36,874 nucleotides of DNA from Rhodobacteraceae bacterium UBA6236 (GTDB lineage Bacteria > Pseudomonadota > Alphaproteobacteria > Rhodobacterales > Rhodobacteraceae). Each line of letters starts with the position of its first letter. Position 1 is the first letter of the stretch. The translations under genes and the position numbers were made by a program. This document shows positions 8,397 to 17,307 of this stretch, piece by piece. The notes beneath the pieces were generated by a model. It searched no databases, had not been told where the DNA came from, and saw nothing but the letters and a program-made list of their open reading frames with translations. The stretch covers positions 8,297-45,170 of the forward strand of contig DJWG01000053.1 of assembly GCA_002440945.1 (NCBI GenBank), read 5' to 3'.

Positions 8397-9101
8397 TCAG
8401 AGCATTCGGATCGCGTCCTTGCCGACCGACAGCATATAGCCCTTGCGCGCCACGTTGCGCACCAGAAGCTCGGCCACCATCTGGTTGCCCAGCGCATCGC
8501 GCAGCCGCTTGATCCGCATGGCGCCCGCCGCTTCTTCGCAATCCACGGCAGGTTTGCCGGAAATGACGCCCTCGATCTGCGCGCCTGACAGGATCTCGTC
8601 GTCCAGCCGCGCCTCTGCCAGGACGGACAGCGTTTCGATCGCCGCCTCGGTCAGCTTGAATTCCATGTCGTTCAGCACCACCGCGTTCTGGCTGCGGCTG
8701 ATCAGAAGCGAACTGACCTGAATGCCCTGGCGCTGGATCGCGCTCATCCGGCGGTTGAGGCCGATGATCGTCACCAGAAAGATCAGCGACGCGATCAGAA
8801 GTGCGGTCGCAAAGACCAGCAGCACGAAGATCACCATGCGGTAGCTTGCCAGAACCTCGGTGAAGGTGGTGCCCGACTGCGCGAGAATCTCCAGAAGCCG
8901 GATTTCCCCGGCGCGGGTCAGCGCGTCGTTTTCCACGAAGATCCGTTCCACCCGCGCGTTGAAAGCGTTGGCGTCGGGCAGGTTCACAAAAAGAAGCACC
9001 GCCGCCGTCAGCAGGATCGCGACGATCGCCACGATGCCCAGCGTGACGATGCGGTTTCCAGAACGCAGCGCCTCAGTAGCGGAGGAAATAGGGTCCGGCA
9101 C
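8397..9101 (-). CDS. Membrane-anchored winged-helix (OmpR-type) protein, candidate one-component regulator
   Basis: A 234-residue protein with no family name I can give. Residues 18-41 and 89-115 are strong membrane helices (IVTLGIVAIVAILLTAAVLL; VIFVLLVFATALLIASLIFL), enclosing a ~47-residue loop predicted periplasmic. Residues ~140-226 resemble an OmpR-type DNA-binding domain, with a LTEAAIETLSVLAE start and the recognition/wing region MRIKRLRDALG...VRNVARKGYML. This is ToxR/CadC-like logic with the domain order reversed. I chose the GTG at 9101, which has AGAGGA in front; a TTG at 9119 is also open. The start overlaps the upstream secreted-protein gene by 29 bp, implying coupled translation. 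DNA binding is inferred. Confidence 0.7.
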   Translation of the reverse strand: MPDPISSATEALRSGNRIVTLGIVAIVAILLTAAVLLFVNLPDANAFNARVERIFVENDALTRAGEIRLLEILAQSGTTFTEVLASYRMVIFVLLVFATALLIASLIFLVTIIGLNRRMSAIQRQGIQVSSLLISRSQNAVVLNDMEFKLTEAAIETLSVLAEARLDDEILSGAQIEGVISGKPAVDCEEAAGAMRIKRLRDALGNQMVAELLVRNVARKGYMLSVGKDAIRML

Positions 9102-9375
9102 TGTCTTTCCTCTGGTCAAGCCCCTCGGGCCCGAAAATGGACAGGATATTCAGCAAGGTCCAGCCCTCGGCTCGAAGCCGTGGCGCAAGCGCCTCTGCGG
9201 CGGCGGCGCGGCTGTCGCAGGCCGGACCGGGGATCGCCGCCACCCCGTAATGCAGCCGAAGCGGTGCTTCCTGCTTGGCCTTGTAATCCGCATAGCATTC
9301 GGCCTGAGCCATCGACGCCGGCAGGGCCAGCGCGGAAAGGGCCATCAGGGGCAAGAGAAAGCGGGTGGTCTTCAT
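9073..9375 (-). CDS. Small secreted protein of unknown function
   Basis: A 100-residue protein I do not recognise as a named family. It has a clear Sec signal peptide (MKTTRFLLPLMALSALALP, cleavage likely after AQA at 25). The mature part of ~75 residues has two cysteines (Cys27, Cys53) that could form one disulfide and ends AGPYFLRY. The ATG at 9375 has a weak AGGTTGGGG upstream. It is the first gene of a minus-strand run and overlaps the next, the membrane winged-helix gene, by 29 bp. It may therefore be a periplasmic partner of that protein; this is inference from coupling only. Confidence 0.7.
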   Translation of the reverse strand: MKTTRFLLPLMALSALALPASMAQAECYADYKAKQEAPLRLHYGVAAIPGPACDSRAAAAEALAPRLRAEGWTLLNILSIFGPEGLDQRKDSAGPYFLRY

Positions 9376-9471
9376 GGCCCCAACCTGCGCATGGGGGCGC
9401 CGATAGGCAATATCAAAGGCGGGTTTTGGCCCATGTTATCCGATAGCAAGGGCCTGTTATTGCCTTCCCCC

Positions 9472-9485
9472 TTGATGCATCTCAA
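9472..9485. promoter_or_regulatory. FNR/FnrL-type box in a divergent promoter region
   Basis: TTGATGCATCTCAA has the perfect TTGA-N6-TCAA half-sites of FNR/FnrL/DNR operators and matches nine of ten positions of TTGAT-N4-ATCAA. It lies in the 166-bp gap between the divergent secreted-protein genes (starts 9375 and 9542), centred 63 bp before the ATG at 9542. That would suit activation of the plus-strand gene if transcription begins near 9520. Oxygen-dependent control is inferred. Confidence 0.5.
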
Positions 9486-9541
9486 GTGTTCCTCATGAAC
9501 CGGGCCGACTGCTCTGGCCCGCAGGGACAAAGGATACTGCC

Positions 9542-10078
9542 ATGAAAAGCCGCTTGATCGCTGCCGTGACCGCCTTTGCTGTCGCACTGGGCGGACTGGC
9601 CGCAACCCCCGCCACCGCCCGCGACCACCGCAACAACGATGCGCTGAAGATCATCCTTGGCGCTGCCGCCGCGGGCCTGATCATCAATGAACTGCAAAAG
9701 AACGGCGGCAATCGCCGCGTCGAACCCGCGCAGGTCTATGTGCCGCCTTTCGGCAGCACCGACCGCTACGACCGGGACGGCAACTACCGGAACCGGGACG
9801 GCTATTTCGGGAGTGACGATGGCTATTACCGGCGCGACTGGCGCGGGGACGAGGACCGTACGCGGCGCAGCCACCGCGTTCCGTCGGAATGCGTCTATGA
9901 CATACGCACCTCGGACGGACGGCGCGATGTGGTTTCGGCCAGCTGCATGAGCCAGTTCGGCCTGTCGCGCAGTCTGCCGCGCGAATGTTCGTTCCAGATC
10001 CGCACGAACGGCGGGCGCAGCACCGTCTATGGGCCGAACTGCCTGGAACGCTACGGCTGGCGGGTGGCTGGCCGCTGA
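9542..10078 (+). CDS. Secreted protein with duplicated cysteine motif
   Basis: A 178-residue exported protein without a function I can name. It has a signal peptide (MKSRLIAAVTAFAVALGGLA, cleavage near ATA-R27) and a short hydrophobic stretch at 35-50 (LKIILGAAAAGLIINEL). A Tyr/Asp/Arg/Gly-rich spacer spans about 72-110. Two copies of a 25-residue unit begin at 116 and 148 (ECVYDIRTSDGR... and ECSFQIRTNGGR...). Each has two cysteines exactly 18 apart (117/135, 149/167) and ends C-M/L-x-x-F/Y-G. AAAGGA precedes the ATG. It is followed by a rho-independent terminator and preceded by an FNR-like box, so it is probably monocistronic and possibly low-oxygen regulated. Confidence 0.8.
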   Translation: MKSRLIAAVTAFAVALGGLAATPATARDHRNNDALKIILGAAAAGLIINELQKNGGNRRVEPAQVYVPPFGSTDRYDRDGNYRNRDGYFGSDDGYYRRDWRGDEDRTRRSHRVPSECVYDIRTSDGRRDVVSASCMSQFGLSRSLPRECSFQIRTNGGRSTVYGPNCLERYGWRVAGR

Positions 10079-10174
10079 CGGACGCACCGCCCGGATCTGA
10101 ACCGGGCGAACAGATCACGGCACGGTTGTCTTTCCTTGTTCTCCACCGGGACGTTTCCTCGGGCCGTTTCCTCG

Positions 10175-10203
10175 GGCGGGCATCCTCGGTGCCCGCCTTT
10201 TTT
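10175..10203 (+). terminator. Rho-independent terminator after the secreted cysteine-motif gene
   Basis: An 8-bp perfect stem GGCGGGCA/TGCCCGCC (10175-10182, 10190-10197) with loop TCCTCGG is followed by six T (10198-10203). A second hairpin without T-run stands earlier at 10088-10108 (CGCCCGG/CCGGGCG). It separates this gene from rnhB. Confidence 0.88.
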
Positions 10204-10252
10204 GGCCTGACGAATCCTTGCATCGTCGGCGGCGGTTGGCGACAAGCGCGCC

Positions 10253-10876
10253 ATGACCGATCTTCCCGACTATACTTTCGAAGAAGCCGCGCTTGCCCGG
10301 GGCCTGACCTGCATCTGCGGCGTGGACGAGGCCGGGCGCGGCCCGCTGTGCGGCCCTGTCGTCGCGGCGGCGGTGATCCTTGTGCAGGGCGCGATCCCCG
10401 ATGGCCTGAACGACAGCAAGAAGCTGACAGCCAAGCGCCGGGCCGAGCTTTACGACCTGATCCATCTTCATGCCGATGTGGGCGTCGGCATCGCCTCGGT
10501 CGAGGAGATCCATGACCTGAACATCCTGCGGGCCAGCCACGTCGCCATGACGCGGGCGATTTCGGCGCTGCGGCGGGCGGCGGATCATGTGCTGATCGAC
10601 GGAAATCTGATCCCCAAGGGTCTTACCGTTTCTGCTGAAGCGATAGTCCAAGGTGACAGTCGGTCACTGTCCATCGCGGCTGCGTCGATCGTGGCCAAGG
10701 TGACGCGCGACCGGATCATGGTGGATTTGGCGCAACAGCACCCGGGCTACGGCTGGGAAAGCAACGTCGGATACGCCACGAAAGATCATCTGGAGGCGCT
10801 GCGAAATCTTGGTGTGACCCCACACCATAGGCGTTCGTTCAAACCCATCCACAACATCTTGTATCAAGAAAATTAG
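10253..10876 (+). CDS. rnhB: Ribonuclease HII
   Basis: RNase HII cuts RNA-DNA hybrids and removes misincorporated ribonucleotides. The protein has 207 residues, the usual size. It shows the catalytic start motif CGVDEAGRGPLCGPVVAAAV, the LNDSKKLT loop, VLIDGN and SIAAASIVAKVTRD, together supplying the four acidic metal ligands, and the late HPGYGWESN. It lies 123 bp before ccrM on the same strand, an arrangement common in Rhodobacterales. The intervening gap carries its own promoter-like boxes, so the two genes need not be co-transcribed. Confidence 0.97.
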   Translation: MTDLPDYTFEEAALARGLTCICGVDEAGRGPLCGPVVAAAVILVQGAIPDGLNDSKKLTAKRRAELYDLIHLHADVGVGIASVEEIHDLNILRASHVAMTRAISALRRAADHVLIDGNLIPKGLTVSAEAIVQGDSRSLSIAAASIVAKVTRDRIMVDLAQQHPGYGWESNVGYATKDHLEALRNLGVTPHHRRSFKPIHNILYQEN

Positions 10877-10886
10877 ATAACCCTTT

Positions 10887-10930
10887 GATTCAAAAAAGAA
10901 TTTGACGGCGATTCGCTCCTGACTCATCCT
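10887..10930 (+). promoter_or_regulatory. ccrM promoter region with three GANTC sites
   Basis: A TTGACG -35 (10902-10907) and a CATCCT -10 (10925-10930) are spaced 17 bp. Three GANTC sites, the target of CcrM itself, fall within 39 bp: GATTC 10887-10891, GATTC 10910-10914 in the spacer, and GACTC 10921-10925 touching the -10. In Caulobacter the ccrM promoter also contains GANTC sites and is shut off by methylation, so autoregulation is likely here. The -10 match is weak. Confidence 0.5.
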
Positions 10931-10942
10931 AGGTCTCAATAA

Positions 10943-12112
<1,170 letters not shown>

Positions 12113-12201
12113 CGGACCCACGCGGCCCCTTCGCACAGACACACCCAGACACACACACATTCCAACCGCCGGTGTCCGTGGCTTGCCCACGGCACGACCT
12201 T

Positions 12202-12237
12202 GGCCCGCCGGGATCACACCCCTGGCGGGCCCTTTTT
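12202..12237 (+). terminator. Rho-independent terminator after ccrM
   Basis: A perfect 8-bp stem GGCCCGCC/GGCGGGCC (12202-12209, 12224-12231) encloses a 14-base loop and is followed by CTTTTT. The reverse side lacks a T-run, so it serves ccrM and not the convergent cardiolipin synthase gene, which stops at 12239. Confidence 0.85.
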
Positions 12238-12238
12238 G

Positions 12239-13672
12239 CTACAGGATCGGTGCCAGAAGCCGGGCGAAATGCGCCCCCATCCGCAAGAGCCGCGGCTGTT
12301 CGTCGATCGAGATTTCCAGCAGGTCGGCTTCGGCGAAATCCTCCAGCAGCATGGCGGCGACGTCGCTTGCGAATTGCTGGCCGATCCCCACCAGCGTGAT
12401 TTCGAAGTTCAACCGGCAAGAGCGGTTGTCGAGGTTGATCGACCCGACCGAGGCGATGTCGTCATCGACCAGAAGCACCTTCTGATGCATGAAGCCGTCG
12501 CGGTACTGGTAGATCTTCACCCCGGCGTCGCGGACGATGTCGAAATGCGGAAAGGCCGCCAGCCAGACCGTCAGATGATCGGGCCGACCGGGGACGAGGA
12601 TGCGCACATCCACGCCGCGCAAGGCGGCCAGTTTCAGCGCCGTCAGGATATCGGTGTCAGGCACGAAATAGGGTGACGCGATCCAAAGCCGTTCCCGCGC
12701 CGCACCGATGGCATTGCAGAAATAAAGGCTGCCGCTTTCGATCGGATCGGCAGGCCCCGGTGCGATGATGACGGCGTCGGTATTGCCCTCGATATCGACC
12801 GGGTCCCAGTTCAGGTCCAGCGGACGGTCGGTGGCCCAGAGCCAGTCTTCGGCGAAGGCAAGCTGGATTTCGGCGACGACCGGGCCCTTCACCTGCAGGT
12901 GCGTGTCCCGCCACGGCACGAAGCGCGGGTTGCGCGACAGGTATTCGTCGCCGACGTTCAGCCCTCCGACAAAGCCGATGTCGCCATCGACGACCATGAT
13001 CTTGCGGTGGTTGCGGAAGTTGAACTGGAACCAGCTGCCCAGGCGCCGGTTGGCGTTGAATTCCACCACCTCGATCTTCGCGCTTTGCAGGATGTCGATG
13101 TAATGGCGGCTCAGCCGGTTGCTGCCGACGCCGTCGTAAAGGATCCTGATCGTCACCCCGCGCCCCGCCGCCGCCGTCAGCCGGTCGCGCATCGCGCAGC
13201 CGACGATGTCGTCGCGGATGGTGTAGGAGGATACAAGAATGTAGCGCTCGGCCCGGTCGATGGCGCCGAAGACCGCATCGAAGGTATTTTCGCCGTTGAT
13301 CAGCAGCTTGCAGGCATTGCCGCCCAGAAGCGGTACTCCGGCCAGCCGTTCGAAGGCGTCGACGCGGCGCTGGTCGATGCTGTGGTCATTGCGGGTCACG
13401 GGCTTGTTGACGCGGCGTTCCTGCCAGATCGCCCGCGCCGCGCCGCGCAATTCGCGCCGGCGGGTGACCTTCGACGGGAAGCGGCTTTTCCCCAGCACGA
13501 CAAATGCCGGGATGGCGATGAAGGGCGCGGCGGCAAGAAAGATCACCCAGCCCATTGCCCCTTGTGCGGTCCGCGACTGTTGCAGCGAGACGTAAGCCAG
13601 ATAGGCCGCCAGGATGTAATGACCCACCACCAGAAGCAGCAGCAGATCCTGCCAGAAGCCCAATAGCTGCAC
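12239..13672 (-). CDS. cls: Cardiolipin synthase (phospholipase D family)
   Basis: The enzyme joins two phosphatidylglycerols into cardiolipin and glycerol at the inner membrane. The 477-residue protein has two N-terminal membrane helices (about 5-30 and 38-62) and two HKD catalytic motifs: NHRKIMVVDGDIGFVGG near residue 220 and MHQKVLLVDDDIASVGSINL near 400. These match the ClsA layout. The start is a GTG at 13672 with GGGGGA a few bases upstream; no ATG fits helix 1. It follows mutY on the same strand after 71 bp and converges with ccrM. Confidence 0.93.
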   Translation of the reverse strand: MQLLGFWQDLLLLLVVGHYILAAYLAYVSLQQSRTAQGAMGWVIFLAAAPFIAIPAFVVLGKSRFPSKVTRRRELRGAARAIWQERRVNKPVTRNDHSIDQRRVDAFERLAGVPLLGGNACKLLINGENTFDAVFGAIDRAERYILVSSYTIRDDIVGCAMRDRLTAAAGRGVTIRILYDGVGSNRLSRHYIDILQSAKIEVVEFNANRRLGSWFQFNFRNHRKIMVVDGDIGFVGGLNVGDEYLSRNPRFVPWRDTHLQVKGPVVAEIQLAFAEDWLWATDRPLDLNWDPVDIEGNTDAVIIAPGPADPIESGSLYFCNAIGAARERLWIASPYFVPDTDILTALKLAALRGVDVRILVPGRPDHLTVWLAAFPHFDIVRDAGVKIYQYRDGFMHQKVLLVDDDIASVGSINLDNRSCRLNFEITLVGIGQQFASDVAAMLLEDFAEADLLEISIDEQPRLLRMGAHFARLLAPIL

Positions 13673-13743
13673 TTTGTCCCCCAGTTTCCGGCGCCGGTCC
13701 CAACGCGCCGATGATACCCGGGTTCCGCTGTCATGCCAGCGGG

Positions 13744-14847
13744 TTACGCATCGCTTTCAAGGACGGATCTTGCTGCGTCATGGACCTTTCGCATCAGTGT
13801 CGGCAGTTCGGCCGGACGGAAGCGGTCGGCGGGGATGAAATCACCCCGGGTTGGCCTCGCCTGTTGCAGGGCATGTGCGACCTGCACGACAAGCGTCAGG
13901 TGGAAATGCGTGAAGGTGTGTCGGACGGGCACCGGCGCTTCGACCCATCGGGCCGCAAGTGGGGGCAGGGCCGGAGCGGTGGGGTCGGACGTCATGGCCC
14001 AGCCGGCGCCCGGCCAGCCCAGCGTGCCGCCCAAAAGGCCCTTGTCCGGTCGCCGCTCCAGCAGCATGGCGCCATCTTCACGACGCAGGACATAGGCGAT
14101 GCCTGCCCGTTCCGGCTTGGCCGGTTTTGCGGCCTTCCGTGGCAGCGTGGCGGCAATCCCTGCACTGCGTGCCGCGCAATGCGACCAGAGCGGACAGATA
14201 CCACACGCGGGGCTGCGCGGCGTGCAGATCGTCGCGCCCAGGTCCATCATCGCCTGGGCGTGATCGCCGGGTCGGTCCCTTGGCGTCAACAGCCCGGCAA
14301 GGGCGGTCAGTTCCGGCTTGGCGGCGGGCAGGGGCGTTTCCACGGCGAACAGCCGCGAGACTACCCGTTCGACATTGCCATCGACAACCACCGCCGCTTC
14401 GTCATGCGCGATGGCCGCGATGGCCGCCGAGGTATAGGGACCGATCCCCGGCAGTTCCAGAAGCCCATCGCGGGTCGCGGGAAAGTGCCCGCCGTGCTGA
14501 TCCACCACCGTGCGGGCGCATTTCAGAAGGTTCCGGGCGCGGGCGTAATAGCCGAGCCCCGCCCATTCCGCCATCACCTCTGCATCCGTGGCCGCCGCCA
14601 GATCGGCTACGGTGGGCCAGCGATCGGTGAAGCGTCGGAAATAGTCGCGCACGGCGGCAACGGTCGTCTGTTGCAGCATCACTTCGGACAGCCAGACGCG
14701 GTAGGGATCGGGGCGCTCACCCGCCAGCCGGTCAGCCGGACCGACGCGCCAGGGCATCACGCGGGCCGAACGGTCATACCAGGCCAGAAGCGCCGCCGGG
14801 ATGGCGGCCACAGCCGAGGCATCCGGCGGAAAAATGTCGTCACGCAA
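13744..14847 (-). CDS. mutY: A/G-specific adenine DNA glycosylase
   Basis: MutY removes adenine mispaired with 8-oxoguanine. Seen in the 367-residue protein: catalytic Glu55 in WLSEVMLQQT, the helix-hairpin-helix LPGIGPYTSAAI (132-143), catalytic Asp156 in VVVDGNVERV, and an iron-sulfur loop of four cysteines (208, 215, 218, 224; C-X6-C-X2-C-X5-C). A C-terminal NUDIX-like domain (LLERRPDKGLLGGTLGWPG) checks 8-oxoG. The best start is a TTG at 14847 with GGAG 9 bases upstream; a GTG 12 codons later lacks a ribosome site. It diverges from dciA across 90 bp. Confidence 0.95.
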   Translation of the reverse strand: MRDDIFPPDASAVAAIPAALLAWYDRSARVMPWRVGPADRLAGERPDPYRVWLSEVMLQQTTVAAVRDYFRRFTDRWPTVADLAAATDAEVMAEWAGLGYYARARNLLKCARTVVDQHGGHFPATRDGLLELPGIGPYTSAAIAAIAHDEAAVVVDGNVERVVSRLFAVETPLPAAKPELTALAGLLTPRDRPGDHAQAMMDLGATICTPRSPACGICPLWSHCAARSAGIAATLPRKAAKPAKPERAGIAYVLRREDGAMLLERRPDKGLLGGTLGWPGAGWAMTSDPTAPALPPLAARWVEAPVPVRHTFTHFHLTLVVQVAHALQQARPTRGDFIPADRFRPAELPTLMRKVHDAARSVLESDA

Positions 14848-14937
14848 TCTTTATGGCTCCGATGCGCAGGGGCGATATGGGCAAGCGGCCGTTCCTTCCA
14901 TAGGATAGTCACTGACGCGCAAAAGGACAGCCCGCCG

Positions 14938-15492
14938 ATGACCGATGCCGCCCCCTGGACACGACGCCGGCTGCGCGGGTTCGAACCCACGGGGTCGCTG
15001 TTGCGCGACCGTATCCGAACGGCGGGGGAAACGCGTGGCTTTGCGGTTTCGCGGTTGCTTACCCACTGGGCCGAGGTGGTCGGCCCCGATACGGCCGCCA
15101 TCTGCCGGCCCGTCAAGATCGGCTATTCCAAGGGCGGGCTTGGCGCCACGCTCACCCTGCTGACGACGGGGGCGCAGGCGCCGCTTTTGCAGATGCAGCT
15201 TCCCCAGATCCGCGAAAGGGTGAACGCTTGCTACGGCTATAACGCAATATCGCGCGTGACCATCACCCAGACCGCGCCATCGGGCTTTGCCGAAGGCCAG
15301 GCCAGCTTTGCCGCCACGCCGCGCAAGACCGGCGCCGCCGCGCCCCCCGAGGTGCAGCGGAAAGCCGCCGAAGTGGCGGATGGCGTGGCCAATGACGACC
15401 TGCGCAGGGCGCTTGAAGCCTTGGCGCAAAACGTCTTATCTCGCTCCGGACGAACGGGCCGGACCCCTTCCGATACCGAACAGAAAGGCTGA
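14938..15492 (+). CDS. dciA: DUF721 protein, DciA-type replicative helicase loader/operator
   Basis: DUF721/DciA proteins act with DnaB in replication initiation in bacteria without DnaC or DnaI. The 184-residue protein has the DUF721 core: LRDRIRTAGETRGFAVSRLL, the HWAEVVGP motif at about 43-50, then KGGLGATLTLLTTGAQAPLL and QIRERVNACYGYNAI. A low-complexity, probably disordered C-terminal half follows. The ATG at 14938 is preceded by AAAAGGA; the frame is open for over 1 kb upstream but that part is antisense to mutY. The DsbA-like gene begins 3 bases after its stop. Function is by family; the helicase link is not shown by this sequence alone. Confidence 0.85.
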   Translation: MTDAAPWTRRRLRGFEPTGSLLRDRIRTAGETRGFAVSRLLTHWAEVVGPDTAAICRPVKIGYSKGGLGATLTLLTTGAQAPLLQMQLPQIRERVNACYGYNAISRVTITQTAPSGFAEGQASFAATPRKTGAAAPPEVQRKAAEVADGVANDDLRRALEALAQNVLSRSGRTGRTPSDTEQKG

Positions 15493-15495
15493 ACA

Positions 15496-16146
15496 ATGCT
15501 TTGGAAGCTGACCCTTGCCGCCGCGCTGACCGTGACCGCGCTGGGCCTGACCCCGCAGCCGCTGCGCGCCCAGGAAACGGCCAGCACCCCGGCCCCCGCG
15601 ACCGCACCCTCCGAGGTCAAGATCCCCGACATGGTGCTGGGCAAGGCGGACGCGCCGCTGACGGTGACGGAATACGCCTCTTATACCTGCCCGCATTGCG
15701 CCAACTTCCACGACAGCGTGTTCGAGAAGTTCAAGGCGAACTACATCGACACCGGCAAGGTCCGCTTCGTCTACCGCGAGGTCTATTTCGACAAGTATGG
15801 CCTGTGGGCCGCGATGGTCGCGCGCTGCGGCGGTGACATGCGCTATTTCGGGATTTCCGACATCCTTTATTCGACCCAACGCGACTGGCTGGCTTCGGGC
15901 AATGACGCAGGCATTGCGGACGCGCTGCGCAAGGTCGGCCTGACGGCGGGGCTGAGCAAGGAACAGCTGGACGCCTGCATGAACGACGGCGCCACCGCGC
16001 AGGCGATGGTCACGACCTATCAGGCCAATGCGACCGCCGACAAGATCGAGGGCACGCCGAGCTTCCTCATCAACGGCAAGCTTTATTCCGGCGAAATGAC
16101 CTACGATGATTTCGCCAAGATCCTCGACGACCAGCTGAAGGGCTGA
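15496..16146 (+). CDS. DsbA-family periplasmic thiol oxidoreductase
   Basis: A 216-residue exported thioredoxin-fold protein that would form or shuffle disulfides in the periplasm. It has a signal peptide (LTLAAALTVTALGLTP, cleavage near LRA-Q26) and a Pro/Ala-rich linker. The redox motif CPHC is at 65-68 in EYASYTCPHCANFH, and the cis-proline loop EGTPSFLING is late in the protein. It resembles the DsbA/BdbD-like group common in Rhodobacterales more than classical DsbA. It is the middle of a three-gene run with 3-bp gaps on each side; AAAGG upstream lies inside the end of dciA. Confidence 0.92.
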   Translation: MLWKLTLAAALTVTALGLTPQPLRAQETASTPAPATAPSEVKIPDMVLGKADAPLTVTEYASYTCPHCANFHDSVFEKFKANYIDTGKVRFVYREVYFDKYGLWAAMVARCGGDMRYFGISDILYSTQRDWLASGNDAGIADALRKVGLTAGLSKEQLDACMNDGATAQAMVTTYQANATADKIEGTPSFLINGKLYSGEMTYDDFAKILDDQLKG

Positions 16147-16149
16147 TCC

Positions 16150-17292
16150 ATGACGCCGCTGGAAGGGGTGAAGGTCGTCGAACTGGCGCGCATTCTGGCC
16201 GGTCCCTGGGCGGGCCAGATGCTGGCCGATCTGGGGGCCGAGGTCATCAAGGTCGAGGCGCCCGAGGGCGACGACACCCGCCGTTGGGGGCCACCCTTCA
16301 TCGAGGCGGGCGGCGAAAAGACCGCCGCCTATTTCCATTCAACCAACCGCGGCAAGAAATCGGTGATCTGCGATTTCCGCACAGCCGAGGGTCAGGCCTT
16401 CGTGCGCGATCTGGTGCGCGATGCCGATGTGCTGATCGAGAACTTCAAGGTCGGCGGCCTTCAGAAATACGGTCTGGATTACGCAAGCCTTTCCAAGGTC
16501 AATCCGCGGCTGATCTATTGTTCGGTCACCGGCTTCGGGCAGGACGGGCCTTACGCGCACCGCGCCGGATACGACTATATCATCCAGGGCATGTCCGGGT
16601 TGATGAGCGTGACCGGCGCGCCGGACGGCCAGCCGCAGAAGGTTGGCGTTGCGGTCACGGACATCTTCACCGGCATCTATGCCGCTACCGGCATCCTTGC
16701 CGCACTGCACCAGCGCAACCGGACGGGGCAGGGGCAACACGTCGACATGGCGCTGTTCGATGTGGCGACCGCGATCATGGCCAATCAGGCGATGAACTAT
16801 CTGGCGACCGGAACTTCTCCGCGACGGTTGGGGAACGCCCATCCGAACCTTGTGCCCTATGCGGTCTTCGACTGTTCGGACGGCTATGCGATCCTCGCCA
16901 CCGGGAACGACAGCCAGTATCGCAAGCTTTGCCGGATCCTGGGTCTTGAGGCGCTGGCCGAAGCGCCCGCGTATCTGACCAATGCCGACCGGATCGCCAA
17001 CCGCGATGCGCTGACGGCGGCGATCAGCGAAAAGACCCGGGGCTGGACCCGCGATGCGCTCTTGGCGGCTTGCGAGGCCGAAGGCGTTCCCGCCGGGCCG
17101 ATCAACGAGATGGGCGATGTCTTTGCCGATCCGCAGATCCTGGCGCGGAAGATGAAGATCGACCCCGAAGGCATCCCCGGCGTGCGGCTGCCGATCACCT
17201 TTTCGGGCGCGGAACTGGCGCTTGACCGCGCCTCGCCGCGTCTGGGCCAGCATGATGCCGAGGTGCGGTCCAAGCTGGAGTCCGGTGGCTGA
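16150..17292 (+). CDS. CaiB/BaiF family (class III) CoA transferase
   Basis: Class III CoA transferases move CoA between carboxylic acids through an aspartyl-CoA intermediate. The 380-residue protein has the N-terminal motif LEGVKVVELARILAGPWAGQ, DLGAEVIKVE, and VLIENFKVGGLQKYGLDY. The likely catalytic Asp171 is in VAVTDIFTGIYAATG, aligned with Asp169 of formyl-CoA transferase. GQGQHVDMALFD and a C-terminal VPAGPINEM follow. The donor and acceptor cannot be told from sequence, and neighbours (dciA, dsbA-like, lpxK) give no pathway clue. It starts 3 bases after the dsbA-like stop and ends 15 bp from the convergent lpxK. Confidence 0.92.
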   Translation: MTPLEGVKVVELARILAGPWAGQMLADLGAEVIKVEAPEGDDTRRWGPPFIEAGGEKTAAYFHSTNRGKKSVICDFRTAEGQAFVRDLVRDADVLIENFKVGGLQKYGLDYASLSKVNPRLIYCSVTGFGQDGPYAHRAGYDYIIQGMSGLMSVTGAPDGQPQKVGVAVTDIFTGIYAATGILAALHQRNRTGQGQHVDMALFDVATAIMANQAMNYLATGTSPRRLGNAHPNLVPYAVFDCSDGYAILATGNDSQYRKLCRILGLEALAEAPAYLTNADRIANRDALTAAISEKTRGWTRDALLAACEAEGVPAGPINEMGDVFADPQILARKMKIDPEGIPGVRLPITFSGAELALDRASPRLGQHDAEVRSKLESGG

Positions 17293-17307
17293 ACGACGGG
17301 CCGGGGC

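Noticed and set aside
6900..8588. 562-codon plus-strand open frame rich in His, Asp and Arg
   Set aside because: Antisense shadow of gap, the AI-2E permease and the winged-helix gene; no ribosome site or family match.
10088..10108. CGCCCGG/CCGGGCG hairpin after the secreted cysteine-motif gene
   Set aside because: No T-run follows; the true terminator is at 10175-10203.
13555..14937. Very long plus-strand open frame running into dciA
   Set aside because: It is antisense to mutY, has no family resemblance, and dciA has its own ribosome site at 14938.
14977..14988. GGGTTCGAACCC, which looks like a tRNA T-arm
   Set aside because: It is a 12-bp palindrome inside the conserved RGFEP region of dciA; no acceptor, D or anticodon arms surround it.
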